Of a stretch of DNA of 64,000 nucleotides, positions 47,769 through 59,249 are shown piece after piece (position 1 is the first letter of the stretch; every line of letters starts with the position of its first letter). A program made the position numbers and the translations under genes. The notes beneath the pieces are model-generated. The model worked only from the letters and a program-made list of their open reading frames with translations. It did no database searches and was not told the origin of the DNA. This DNA comes from an uncultured Vibrio sp. (lineage in GTDB: Bacteria; Pseudomonadota; Gammaproteobacteria; Enterobacterales; Vibrionaceae), in assembly GCF_963675395.1 (NCBI RefSeq), contig NZ_OY776223.1, forward strand, positions 2,852,001 through 2,916,000, read 5' to 3'.

Positions 47769-48833
47769 ATGAACGCATATTTTGAACAACTAGAACAAGC
47801 GATGATGCAAACGCCATCGTTTGACGGTCAAGCGGCGAATCTGCTCCATATTACCAATGCGAATGGTATGACGGCAACGTTTATGGATATTGGCGCGACT
47901 TGGTTGAGTTGCACGCTGCCGTTAGATGGTGAACACCGTGAAGTACTATTACGCTCGCCAAATATGGCAGAACACATGAAGCAAGACGCCTATTTTGGTG
48001 CCATCGTCGGTCGCTTTGCCAACCGTATTGCAAACGGTCGATTTGACATCGATGGAGAGCAGTATCAACTTGGTGTTAATAACGGTGAAAACTCTCTCCA
48101 CGGAGGCATGGATGGGTTCGATAAACGCCGTTGGAATATTGCCGAGCAAAGCACTCAACAAGTGGTTTTTACACTTCACTCGCCTGATGATGACCAAGGT
48201 TATCCAGGTAATCTCGATGTGAAAGTCACATACTTGCTAACCGACGAGAATGAACTCGTTATTGCTTATGAAGCGAGTACTGATAAAACCTCTCCGGTGA
48301 ACTTAACTAATCACGCTTACTTTAACTTGGCGGGCGAGACAAGCAACGCAAAAGGTTTGGAGCACACGTTGCAACTTAGTGCAGAGCATTACTTGCCAAC
48401 AGATGCGAGGTTAATTCCTACGGGTGAACAAAAGCCTGTTTCAGGTACCAGTTTTGATTTCACCGAGCCAAAACCTATTGGACAGGCATTTCTTACCGAG
48501 CAGGATCAGAAAACCGCTGGTGGCTACGATCACGCCTTTGTGTTCAAGCCTGAAGTGACCGATGGTGTGTCTGTCGCCGCGGTTCTGACTGCACCGAAAG
48601 AAGATGTGGTGATGAAGGTCAAAACCACTAAACCAGCTATTCAGTTCTATTCAGGAAACTTTTTAGCAGGTGTGCCGGGGGCAAGCAAAACCTACGCGTT
48701 TTATGACGGCCTTGCATTGGAAACTCAATACTTTCCTGATGGACCAAACAAACCAGAATGGGGACTCAACAATGGGGTGTTGAGCTCTGGGGACTGCTAT
48801 CAGCATCGAACCGTGTATCAGTTTGAATTTTAG
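47769..48833 (+). CDS. galM: Galactose mutarotase (aldose 1-epimerase)
   Basis: GalM interconverts the alpha and beta anomers of galactose, supplying the alpha form to GalK. The product has 354 residues. Catalytic segments are VGRFANRIANGRF, ENSLHGGMDGFDKR, NLTNHAYFNLAG and a late YSGNFLAG. The ATG at 47769 is preferred over the GTG directly before it because AAGG is then at better spacing. It is the last gene of the gal operon and is followed by a strong terminator. Confidence 0.95.
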   Translation: MNAYFEQLEQAMMQTPSFDGQAANLLHITNANGMTATFMDIGATWLSCTLPLDGEHREVLLRSPNMAEHMKQDAYFGAIVGRFANRIANGRFDIDGEQYQLGVNNGENSLHGGMDGFDKRRWNIAEQSTQQVVFTLHSPDDDQGYPGNLDVKVTYLLTDENELVIAYEASTDKTSPVNLTNHAYFNLAGETSNAKGLEHTLQLSAEHYLPTDARLIPTGEQKPVSGTSFDFTEPKPIGQAFLTEQDQKTAGGYDHAFVFKPEVTDGVSVAAVLTAPKEDVVMKVKTTKPAIQFYSGNFLAGVPGASKTYAFYDGLALETQYFPDGPNKPEWGLNNGVLSSGDCYQHRTVYQFEF

Positions 48834-48845
48834 ATAGCATTTTTT

Positions 48846-48871
48846 GGTGGGCTCTATGCCCACCTTTTTTT
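48846..48871 (+). terminator. Terminator of the gal operon
   Basis: GGTGGGC and GCCCACC form a stem around TCTAT, followed by TTTTTTT. Confidence 0.92.
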
Positions 48872-48898
48872 GATTCGTAGTCAATTAGATATAGACAA

Positions 48899-49073
48899 TC
48901 AACAACGCTCAACTGAATTTCTGCGCACTAATGTTGGGCTGAAAATAATCGTTTCATCTTCAACTTGTTCGTCACGCGACAGTGCCAAAGCTAAGCGAGC
49001 GGCACGTTCAGCCATCATCAAATCCTACCATTGAAACTTTAGCTGGTACCTCAATACCATATAGAACCTTTAG
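48899..49073 (-). pseudogene. Decayed GalR/LacI-family regulator remnant
   Basis: Two frames on the minus strand hold regulator pieces. One (about 49019-49073) reads YGIEVPAKVSMVGFDDG, the conserved hinge of LacI-family effector domains. The other (48899-49018) reads AERAARLALALSRDEQ followed by FSPTLVRRNSV, the typical GalR C-terminus. The part normally between them is gone and the frame shifts at the joint. The N-terminal DNA-binding domain is missing. This is a second GalR-type gene that has been lost by deletion, next to an intact one at 49441. Confidence 0.78.
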
Positions 49074-49440
49074 TGGTTAAAAATTTTAACTGGAAGTATG
49101 AAACCCCGTTATGTAACAACTTAAATTAACCAGTAGGTTTGGTTTGTAAGCTTTGGATTTTATCACTTATATTTTAAATAGCTAATGTTGTGGTAGCGTT
49201 TACATTGCAGTGTCGGTGAAAAATAAAGCTTGATCATTTTTCAGGTATGGGAGGTCGTGTCAGGTAGAGGCAAGTCCGAAAAACAGTGATAAACATCGAC
49301 GGAATTGCTTGGTGATCGAAACAGCTCTATCCCGGTGTTGCCAGTTTGTTCGAATAACTGACAACTGTTACCAAGCGATCCCCAGTTAAGAACTGCATAC
49401 GCAACCTTCCCGACATCCAGAGGCATCCCCTATGGCGATA
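49074..49440. promoter_or_regulatory. Gene-free region with an orphan GalR-type operator
   Basis: There is no convincing gene here. A 61-codon frame at 49241-49426 (minus) has no recognised family and no good ribosome-binding site. The main landmark is the operator-like site at 49191. The stretch may be what is left of the deleted regulator's promoter region. Confidence 0.45.
49191..49204. promoter_or_regulatory. Orphan GalR-type operator
   Basis: TGGTAGCGTTTACA differs from the proximal galE operator at one position. No intact gene starts close by. It lies 118 bases upstream of the GalR remnant. Confidence 0.65.
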
Positions 49441-50448
49441 CTAGCTCTCTATGCAGCTTACAGAAGAGCGCTTCACTAATATTGGTATAAACAGTTTAAA
49501 TTCTGTACTTTCTATGGATTCCTTGTTTATTAACTTCAGCGAAAGCTTTACAGCTTCGTTTGCCATAACTTGAATGGGGTAACGGATAGTCGTAAGGCGA
49601 GGGTATATGTAACGCGCGATGTGACCATCATCGAAACCAATCACAGACATATCTTCGGGGATACGAATGCCATTTTCTTGTAGCAGAGTCATACAGCCTG
49701 CAGCCATGTAATCGTTGTACGTGGCAACGGCCGTGATTGGAACGTTCTTCGCCACTAGATTCACCATGGCTTGTTCACCACCGGTTTCATCGGGTTCACC
49801 GTATTCAATATATTCTTCACGGATTTCGATGTCGTTATCACGCAAAGCGTCCAAATAACCTTCTCGTCTGTCGCGAGCGTCCTCGATATCGTGACTGGAG
49901 CAAATGTAACCGATGTGCCTGTGCCCATTACGAATTAAATGCTCGGTAGCGATGTAAGAGCCTCTTCGGTTATCTAAAGCAATACAGCGAGAGGCAATCT
50001 CCGGAACGATACGGTTGATTAACACCATACCTGGAATTTCTTTTGCTAGCTTGCAAAGCTCTGAGTCACTCATCCCTTTACTGTGCACGACTAAAGACTC
50101 ACATTGGCTGTTAATCAGCAAGTTTATTGCATTACGCTCTTTAGTTGCATCGTGATATCCACTGCCGATGAGAAGTTGTTTTTCTTGCTCACTAGCGATG
50201 GTATCGATGGCTTTAACCATGGTACCAAAGAAAGGGGCGGAAACGTCGTTGACTAACACACCAATCGCATTCGAAGATTTACTGACCAAAGCACGAGCAT
50301 TAGCATTCGGGCGATAACCCAGTTTTTCCATTGCTTTTTTCACTGCAACAATGGCAGCTTCACTGGTGTGAGGGGCGTGATTGATCACTCGTGATGCGGT
50401 AGCAATTGATACGCCGGCTTCTTTTGCGACGTCTTTGATGGTAGCCAT
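49441..50448 (-). CDS. galR: GalR/GalS-type LacI-family transcriptional regulator
   Basis: This 335-residue LacI-family regulator has the N-terminal HTH MATIKDVAKEAGVSIATASRVIN, the hinge NANARAL near residue 50 and a periplasmic-binding-protein-like effector domain. Its middle matches E. coli GalR/GalS closely in pattern (VSAPFFGTMVKA, GMVLINRIVPEIASRCIALD, EPDETGGEQAM). It most likely represses the gal and galactoside genes unless galactose is present. It has its own promoter region (50449-50568) after the lacZ terminator. No operator was seen directly before it. Confidence 0.9.
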   Translation of the reverse strand: MATIKDVAKEAGVSIATASRVINHAPHTSEAAIVAVKKAMEKLGYRPNANARALVSKSSNAIGVLVNDVSAPFFGTMVKAIDTIASEQEKQLLIGSGYHDATKERNAINLLINSQCESLVVHSKGMSDSELCKLAKEIPGMVLINRIVPEIASRCIALDNRRGSYIATEHLIRNGHRHIGYICSSHDIEDARDRREGYLDALRDNDIEIREEYIEYGEPDETGGEQAMVNLVAKNVPITAVATYNDYMAAGCMTLLQENGIRIPEDMSVIGFDDGHIARYIYPRLTTIRYPIQVMANEAVKLSLKLINKESIESTEFKLFIPILVKRSSVSCIES

Positions 50449-50568
50449 AGGAAACTCAGAATCTTTAATTTCAGCTATTTAACTATGAAGGCAGTAGGAA
50501 CTCAATTATTGAGAGAAGAATAGTGACGGTGTTTCAAGGTTTTGTACTGATTACGGGTTGATTTGAAT

Positions 50569-50598
50569 AAAAACCCCCAAACCGGAGTATGGGGGTTG
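50569..50598 (-). terminator. Terminator of the porin-malM-lacZ operon
   Basis: On the minus strand CCCCCA and TGGGGG arms around an inner stem are followed by TTTTTATTC, just after the lacZ stop codon. Confidence 0.88.
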
Positions 50599-50625
50599 AA
50601 ACGATAAAGGGCCTAGTTCGCCTTG

Positions 50626-53724
<3,099 letters not shown>

Positions 53725-53802
53725 TTAATTTTTTATTTCTAATCTTGCTTGCTTCACTACGTCCATTACGTGCGTAATGAATAAATCTCTGTATTTGTCT
53801 CG

Positions 53803-54678
53803 CTATTTAGCTAACTGCTGTACGAGATAGTCTTTTGCTTGGGTAATGCCTTGTTCTTCGGCTTTATTTGCGATTTCTGCTGCTTGTTTTACGTTGCTCT
53901 CTTCCAGAGCTGCATCAATTTGTTCCCGGTAGTGCGACCACGCTTGGGGTGATTCTGTTAATGACGCTTGTGTCACTTTCTCGTGTTGTTGGGCATTAGG
54001 ATTTTTGCCGAGTTCTGCCAAAAGTGTCAGTACCGCGTTGTTGTCTGACGCACTAGTGGTTACGTCAATCAGGCCAAACGGTTGGTATCGCGCCGTGAGA
54101 GGTAATTGCTTGTTACCAATAATATTTTGTGAATCTGCGTAGACTTGTTCAGGATGAATGCGGGTTAACTCTTTACCAAGCAAGGCATTATCTGACGAGA
54201 TAACGATGTATTTCGCGCCATTGAGCTGTGGATTGATAGTGACAACTGTTTCAATGCGTTCTAATCCACGCACTCCTGTCGTTTGGTAGTCGAAAGTTTC
54301 AGCTGAGTAGCTGGAAATTAGCTGCCAATTTCCGTCATAAATGTGAATGTTCGCAGCAAATAGTGCATTGTTATCGATATAAGACCGAACTAATAGCGAG
54401 AAAGGTGTATCCGCTGCAATTCGGTAGCTCGTTACAGGTAGTGCTTGTGATGAAGCGGTTTCTGAACCCGATAAAACCGCGCCACTCAATGTTGGCAAAT
54501 TGGCGTCCATAACCACTTGCTGGTGGAAAGGCGTCGACAATGCCGTCAGAGGTAGCGCGTCTAATGCTGAGCAGCACGCCTGCGTGTTCAAATCAGTATT
54601 AAAAGCTTGTTCTGGTAAGCTACTGCATGCACCAAGAGACAGTGCCATGAGTAGAGCTGCCAACGGTTTTAGTTTCAT
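53803..54678 (-). CDS. MalM-like periplasmic lipoprotein
   Basis: This is a 291-residue MalM-family protein. MalM is a periplasmic protein of the maltose operon in E. coli with unclear function. The lipobox LGAC gives Cys18, so this copy is a lipoprotein. Family segments include FNTDLNTQACCSALDALP and FSLLVRSYIDNNALFAANIHIYD. The C-terminus is helical. It lies between a LamB-type porin and lacZ, which suggests it helps galactoside rather than maltose uptake here. It follows the porin gene after a hairpin. Confidence 0.85.
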   Translation of the reverse strand: MKLKPLAALLMALSLGACSSLPEQAFNTDLNTQACCSALDALPLTALSTPFHQQVVMDANLPTLSGAVLSGSETASSQALPVTSYRIAADTPFSLLVRSYIDNNALFAANIHIYDGNWQLISSYSAETFDYQTTGVRGLERIETVVTINPQLNGAKYIVISSDNALLGKELTRIHPEQVYADSQNIIGNKQLPLTARYQPFGLIDVTTSASDNNAVLTLLAELGKNPNAQQHEKVTQASLTESPQAWSHYREQIDAALEESNVKQAAEIANKAEEQGITQAKDYLVQQLAK

Positions 54679-54694
54679 CGGTTTTGTCCTTTTA

Positions 54695-54718
54695 CGGGGT
54701 GAGCAAATCTCTCACCCC
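54695..54718 (-). promoter_or_regulatory. Intercistronic hairpin between porin and malM-like genes
   Basis: GGGGTGAG and CTCACCCC form an exact stem with a 7-base loop and no T tract. It probably stabilises the porin mRNA or lowers downstream expression. Confidence 0.65.
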
Positions 54719-54748
54719 ATTGCGTTCAAAAATAGTAGCCCTGGTGCA

Positions 54749-55990
54749 TTACCACCATGTTTCGACGTTAAAGCCGAATGTCACTTCATCTACGTCGCTG
54801 TTGCTTATGCTTTGAGAGTTGCCATAAACGTCACCGCCGCGGTTCCATTCATCGGTTTTTTCTGAGTATGTTGCGAATAAACGCAGAGATGGACGAGCCC
54901 AAACCCCTTTGCCAGCTTGGAACATCTGCGCCAACGTGACTTTGTACATATCGTTGGTGCCGGCACCGTTTTGTGCTTCTACTGACTCGTGACCCACTTC
55001 TAGTGCGGTCGCCATGTATTCTGTCCAGCTGTATTGAGGTCGAGCACCTACGCTAAACCACTTTTCGCCTTCGTTGTTATCCAGATTTTTGTCTTGATAG
55101 GCGATGGAGTACATCACTTGGAAATCTTCATTGACGTTTAAGTCACCAGAGTTAAAAATGCGCCAGCTGTAGCCATCGTGTTCTACGCCTGTGCTGTATT
55201 TACGATTAGAACCGCCCTCTGCACTCATTAAGCCACCCGCAAGCGCATCAGTTCCATATTGGAATGCAAACGTGTTTGAACCATAGCTCCAGGCTTGACG
55301 ATAAAGGGCAGAAAACATGGTGCCAGAGGTGGTGATGTCACTTTCGTCGTAGCTTGAGTTTTGGGCGAAAACATAGTTCAAACCAACGGTAAGATCCGCA
55401 CTGTCGCTTAATTCAATATCGCTTAAACGTGCATCCAAGTTGTGTAAGCTACGTCCATCAGCACTCGAATTTGGCGCCATCCAGGCAAAATGGCCTTTAG
55501 CAAATCCGAGGTCCCAGTTCTCAATACCGATACCGGTGCTTGAGGTATCCCAGTATTTAATGTCGATCATGTGCACTTCATGACGGCGGTAGAAACGTTC
55601 ACCCGCCCAGACGGAAGCATCTTCTTGGCCTTCGAAAAGTCCGTAACCAGCTGCCCACATTTGGATCAAGCTAACGTCACCCCAGCTTTCGCCACTTCCC
55701 AGATAAAGAGTGGTGTCAAAGTACGCATCGCCTTGCTGCCATACGTCAGCTTTTAAGCCCGCTTCCCACCAGTTCAATTCGTTTCCCAAACGGTAATTAC
55801 CATAACCCTGACCTGCGCGAATCACATCGTTACGTTCGCCTTTACCATCGTTGTGTTCATCATTATCGGTATAGATATTGCCCCATTTTGCGTAGCCGAA
55901 GTAGGTCATGTTTTCCACTGCGGCCATACTAGCAAGCGGTGCTAGGGCAAGGGTTAACCCAAGCGCTCTTACAAGCGTCTTTTGTTTCAT
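54749..55990 (-). CDS. LamB-type carbohydrate porin
   Basis: This 413-residue outer-membrane porin of the maltoporin family forms a sugar-permeable channel. The signal peptide (MKQKTLVRALGLTLALAPL) ends at ASMA. The mature start is AVENMTYFGYAKWG. The C-terminus ends NVETWW, the aromatic end required for outer-membrane assembly. Conserved stretches are GAGGYG-like GQGYGNYRLGNE and WAGERFYRRHEVHMIDIKYWD. It is first in an operon with the MalM-like gene and lacZ, preceded by LacI-type operators. It probably takes up galactosides such as lactose, melibiose or raffinose. Confidence 0.9.
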   Translation of the reverse strand: MKQKTLVRALGLTLALAPLASMAAVENMTYFGYAKWGNIYTDNDEHNDGKGERNDVIRAGQGYGNYRLGNELNWWEAGLKADVWQQGDAYFDTTLYLGSGESWGDVSLIQMWAAGYGLFEGQEDASVWAGERFYRRHEVHMIDIKYWDTSSTGIGIENWDLGFAKGHFAWMAPNSSADGRSLHNLDARLSDIELSDSADLTVGLNYVFAQNSSYDESDITTSGTMFSALYRQAWSYGSNTFAFQYGTDALAGGLMSAEGGSNRKYSTGVEHDGYSWRIFNSGDLNVNEDFQVMYSIAYQDKNLDNNEGEKWFSVGARPQYSWTEYMATALEVGHESVEAQNGAGTNDMYKVTLAQMFQAGKGVWARPSLRLFATYSEKTDEWNRGGDVYGNSQSISNSDVDEVTFGFNVETWW

Positions 55991-56070
55991 GAAGTGTCTC
56001 CATTCTATTTTATATTTATGGATTTAGTTTTTATTTGAGTCCTAACTCGCCGAGCAGTGTAAAGAAACTA

Positions 56071-56084
56071 TGGAAACGTTTTCA
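56071..56084. promoter_or_regulatory. LacI/GalR-type operator upstream of the porin operon
   Basis: TGGAAACGTTTTCA is a near-perfect palindrome, about 80 bases before the porin start. Confidence 0.78.
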
Positions 56085-56187
56085 TGATGAGGTTGGCATT
56101 TTTGTTTTGGGCAGGGATTGTTTGTTATTTTGTGTGATTTAGATCTCCTTATTGGCTTAGTTTGATGGGATTTTTACGTATTTTATG

Positions 56188-56201
56188 TGGAATCGTTTAC
56201 G
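56188..56201. promoter_or_regulatory. Weaker LacI/GalR-type operator in the divergent region
   Basis: TGGAATCGTTTACG resembles the other sites with three changes from TGGAAACGTTTTCA-like copies. Confidence 0.5.
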
Positions 56202-56673
56202 GTTTGAGGGCGTATGTTGCTTGGGTTATTAGGAAGGCAAGTTATCAGGGAGGGTTTTGGTGAGTGCAATAGGATGAAAGAGAGCCCAACTGAACTCAAT
56301 TGGGCATGTGAGACATGGAAGTATAAACAACAAGTCGTTCGCGGCGTAATGCACACGGCGGCGCGCTGGATTGTCAAGCTGGGATATAAAGTTAGGACCC
56401 AAGAAAGACACTTCATTATGAATCTCGAAGCATTAAGAATACGAGTGTCGCTTGAACACTGCAAGAGTTTGAAGGTTTAACTGCGTGCTCTTTAGGCTTA
56501 TTTACATATTTTTTTGTAAGTTACATGAGGGGTTTTTACTTTAATTGCAATTGGTTATTGTATTTTTCTGTCCAATCTTACAACAATAAAATCTTATATT
56601 CTCTTTGTGATTTGAGTTAAATATAAGAGGGTATTAGGCCAAATGACGCTCGCCTCAGTATGGAAAATTTATC

Positions 56674-56687
56674 TGTAAACGTTTCCA
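56674..56687. promoter_or_regulatory. LacI/GalR-type operator upstream of alpha-galactosidase
   Basis: TGTAAACGTTTCCA (reverse complement TGGAAACGTTTACA) lies 80 bases before the alpha-galactosidase start. The identical 14-mer occurs at 59105. Confidence 0.8.
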
Positions 56688-56766
56688 TCACTTGGCGCTG
56701 GCTCACAGATTATTTTGTTCTTTTCATTATGATGCGACGTAAATTTCAGTTTCAAGGTAAGACAAG

Positions 56767-58887
56767 ATGACGGACAAAGCGCTGATTGAGCTAGCAGGTA
56801 AACAGACTCAACTGATCGTAGAATTGGGTGAGTATGCGGAGATCCTGCATTGGGGACAGAAGGTAAGTGGTGATTTGGAAGGTTATCGTGTCACTCTGCA
56901 ACGCCCGGTACCTTATGGACGTTTAGACAAAGACGTATCCATGACTCTGCATCCTGAACTTGCTCGCGGAGTGTTCAGTAGCCCTGGGGTGGAAGGTCAT
57001 CGCGATGGGCGGGATTGGGCGCCCATATTTGTCATTACTCGAATCGAACCGAGTACAAACTGCATTGCTATCGAGAGTGAAGACGCTATTGCCGGCCTGC
57101 GCTTAAATACCATTTTGCAGATGGATGAGCATGATGTGGTCAAGACCCGTCACACGCTAACCAACATCAAAGCGGGGACGTATCATGTAAACCGTCTTGC
57201 TAATACACTTCCGTTTCCAGCGAGAGCAAATGAGTTGATGACGTATTACGGACGCTGGGTACATGAGTTCCAGACTGTCCGTCAACCTTTAACTCAAGGG
57301 GGGTACCAACAAGAAAATCGCCGCGGCCGTACCTCTCATGAGCATTACCCTGCACTTGTTGCTGGTACAGCTCACTTTGATGAAATGAATGGTGACGTAT
57401 GGGGATTCCACTTTGCCTGGAGTGGCAACCACAGATTGCGCGTGGATGTGAAAGCTGATGGACGCCGCTACATGCAGGCAGAAGTGATTTACCTACCGGG
57501 TGAAGTCGCGCTAGAAGAAGGTGAAAGTGTGACTACGCCTTGGTTGTACGCAAGCCACAGTAGTACGGGTTTGAATGGCATGAGCCATAGTTTTCATTCT
57601 CACGTCCGCAATGCAATTTTGCCAAGCGACTTTAGCGGCAAACCGCGTCCGATTCACTTGAATACATGGGAAGGTATCTACTTCGACCATGATCCGCAAT
57701 ACATCATGTCGATGGCCACTCAATCGGCAGAAATGGGGGTAGAGCGATTCATTATTGATGACGGTTGGTTTAAAGGTCGCAATGGTGACAAAGCTGGGTT
57801 AGGGGATTGGTTCTTATGTGAATCCAAGTATCCAAATGGTTTGCAACCGATTGTTGACCACGTAAATGTACTGGGTATGGAGTTTGGTTTGTGGTTCGAG
57901 CCAGAAATGATCAACAAAGATTCTGACTTGTACCGAATGCATCCAGATTGGTTACTTGCAGTCGATGGATACGATCAGCCGACAGGTCGCAACCAGTATG
58001 TGATTAACCTGCAAAATGATGACGCCTTTAACTTCTTATTCGAAAGATTGGATCACTTCCTGTCGATTTACAACATTGCTTACATCAAGTGGGACATGAA
58101 CCGTGAAGTTGTTCAGCCTGGTCACCTTGGTCGAGCGGCAGCGCACAACCAAACTCAACGCTACTATGAGCTAGTGGATAAAGTACGTGAAAAACATCCA
58201 CAAGTTGAGATCGAATCTTGTGCGGCTGGTGGCGGCCGTATTGATTACGAAGTATTAAAACGAACCCATCGTTTCTGGGCTTCAGACAACAATGACGCGC
58301 TTGAACGTCAAACCATTCAACGCGGTATGAGCTACTTCTTCCCACCTGAAGTGATGGGAAGCCATATCGGAGCCAGCCACTGTCACAGCACGCGTCGTCG
58401 TCACAGTATCGAGTTTCGTGGGTTAACTGCTCTGTTCGGTCACATGGGCATTGAGCTCGATCCAGTGAAAGAAGAACAACAAGAAAAGCAGGGATTCGAG
58501 CGTTACATCAGGCTACACAAAGTATTGCGTCCGTTGCTACACAGTGGCAGAACATGGCGAGTGCCAACTGATGATAAAGCCCACCAAATTCATGCGGTTG
58601 TTTCCGAGGATCAATCCGAGGCCGTGGTAATGATCGCGCAGCTAGCGATGCCGACCAATTCACTCAGTGGCCATTTACGAGTTCCTGGGTTGGATCCTGA
58701 GGGGATATATCGCGTTTCGGTGTTAGATAAGCCTTCGAATTACGATGATATCGTTAATTATCAACCGCCATGGACAGAGTCTGATTGCGAACTCTCCGGT
58801 GCTTGGTGTGCAGAAGTGGGATTAACCATGCCGATTTTAGATGCTGAAACGGCGATGTTGGTGAAGTTTGAGCGTGTAAACGAATAG
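56767..58887 (+). CDS. Alpha-galactosidase (GH36)
   Basis: This 706-residue GH36 enzyme removes alpha-1,6-galactose from melibiose and raffinose-type sugars. The catalytic nucleophile is the Asp in YIKWDMNRE near residue 445. The acid/base Asp is in FWASDNND near residue 505. Supporting motifs are RFIIDDGWF and GLWFEPEMI. Length is typical of tetrameric GH36 enzymes. No signal peptide is seen, so it acts inside the cell on imported sugar. The start is an ATG after AAGG. It is preceded by a LacI-type operator and followed by the symporter gene. Confidence 0.94.
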   Translation: MTDKALIELAGKQTQLIVELGEYAEILHWGQKVSGDLEGYRVTLQRPVPYGRLDKDVSMTLHPELARGVFSSPGVEGHRDGRDWAPIFVITRIEPSTNCIAIESEDAIAGLRLNTILQMDEHDVVKTRHTLTNIKAGTYHVNRLANTLPFPARANELMTYYGRWVHEFQTVRQPLTQGGYQQENRRGRTSHEHYPALVAGTAHFDEMNGDVWGFHFAWSGNHRLRVDVKADGRRYMQAEVIYLPGEVALEEGESVTTPWLYASHSSTGLNGMSHSFHSHVRNAILPSDFSGKPRPIHLNTWEGIYFDHDPQYIMSMATQSAEMGVERFIIDDGWFKGRNGDKAGLGDWFLCESKYPNGLQPIVDHVNVLGMEFGLWFEPEMINKDSDLYRMHPDWLLAVDGYDQPTGRNQYVINLQNDDAFNFLFERLDHFLSIYNIAYIKWDMNREVVQPGHLGRAAAHNQTQRYYELVDKVREKHPQVEIESCAAGGGRIDYEVLKRTHRFWASDNNDALERQTIQRGMSYFFPPEVMGSHIGASHCHSTRRRHSIEFRGLTALFGHMGIELDPVKEEQQEKQGFERYIRLHKVLRPLLHSGRTWRVPTDDKAHQIHAVVSEDQSEAVVMIAQLAMPTNSLSGHLRVPGLDPEGIYRVSVLDKPSNYDDIVNYQPPWTESDCELSGAWCAEVGLTMPILDAETAMLVKFERVNE

Positions 58888-58933
58888 CATCTCATCACCA
58901 GATCTTAATTAATTTTAAATTTTATTTATTCAT

Positions 58934-58967
58934 GCCGTACAAACGTAAAGTTTGTGCGGTTTTTTGC
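58934..58967 (+). terminator. Terminator after the alpha-galactosidase gene
   Basis: CCGTACAAAC and GTTTGTGCGG form a stem around GTAAA, followed by TTTTTTGCG. Confidence 0.85.
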
Positions 58968-59104
58968 GTACACGTTAAAAACGTATCCATAACATACCCT
59001 TACCGGTGATTATAATAAGTTATTGATAAATATCAGATAATTTTATTTTTTATCCAGATTGAAAGACAAATTTATTGCTCTGTATCTCATTTTATAAATT
59101 TATA

Positions 59105-59118
59105 TGTAAACGTTTCCA
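59105..59118. promoter_or_regulatory. LacI/GalR-type operator upstream of the symporter gene
   Basis: TGTAAACGTTTCCA is identical to the site at 56674, and lies about 130 bases before the symporter start. Confidence 0.8.
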
Positions 59119-59249
59119 TGAAGTGGTTATGGATCACAGTAAGGCATTATGTGTGTGAGTAACATTATCATCGAAATATAAATACAATACGTCGACGTTA
59201 TGGATTCTAGTTAGGGGAATACATGGCAGTACGGCACTAAGGAATGATT

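Larger units (their letters stand above)
55991..56766. promoter_or_regulatory. Divergent porin / alpha-galactosidase control region
   Basis: This 776-base stretch holds three LacI-type operator-like sites (56071, 56188 and 56674). Both strands of 56183-56480 have open frames of 88-93 codons (for example 56214-56480 plus) that match no family I know. One could be a small gene or neither may be real. The rest is AT-rich. Confidence 0.55.
58888..59249. promoter_or_regulatory. Alpha-galactosidase to symporter intergenic region
   Basis: This 360-base AT-rich stretch holds a terminator (58934) and an operator (59105). The symporter therefore has its own regulated promoter. Confidence 0.6.

Noticed and set aside
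49241..49426. 61-codon minus-strand frame upstream of the GalR remnant
   Set aside because: No family resemblance and no convincing ribosome-binding site; probably chance.
56183..56480. Overlapping open frames on both strands in the porin/alpha-galactosidase control region
   Set aside because: They have no recognisable family, poor starts and conflict with each other. I left them as an uncertain intergenic entry rather than calling a gene.
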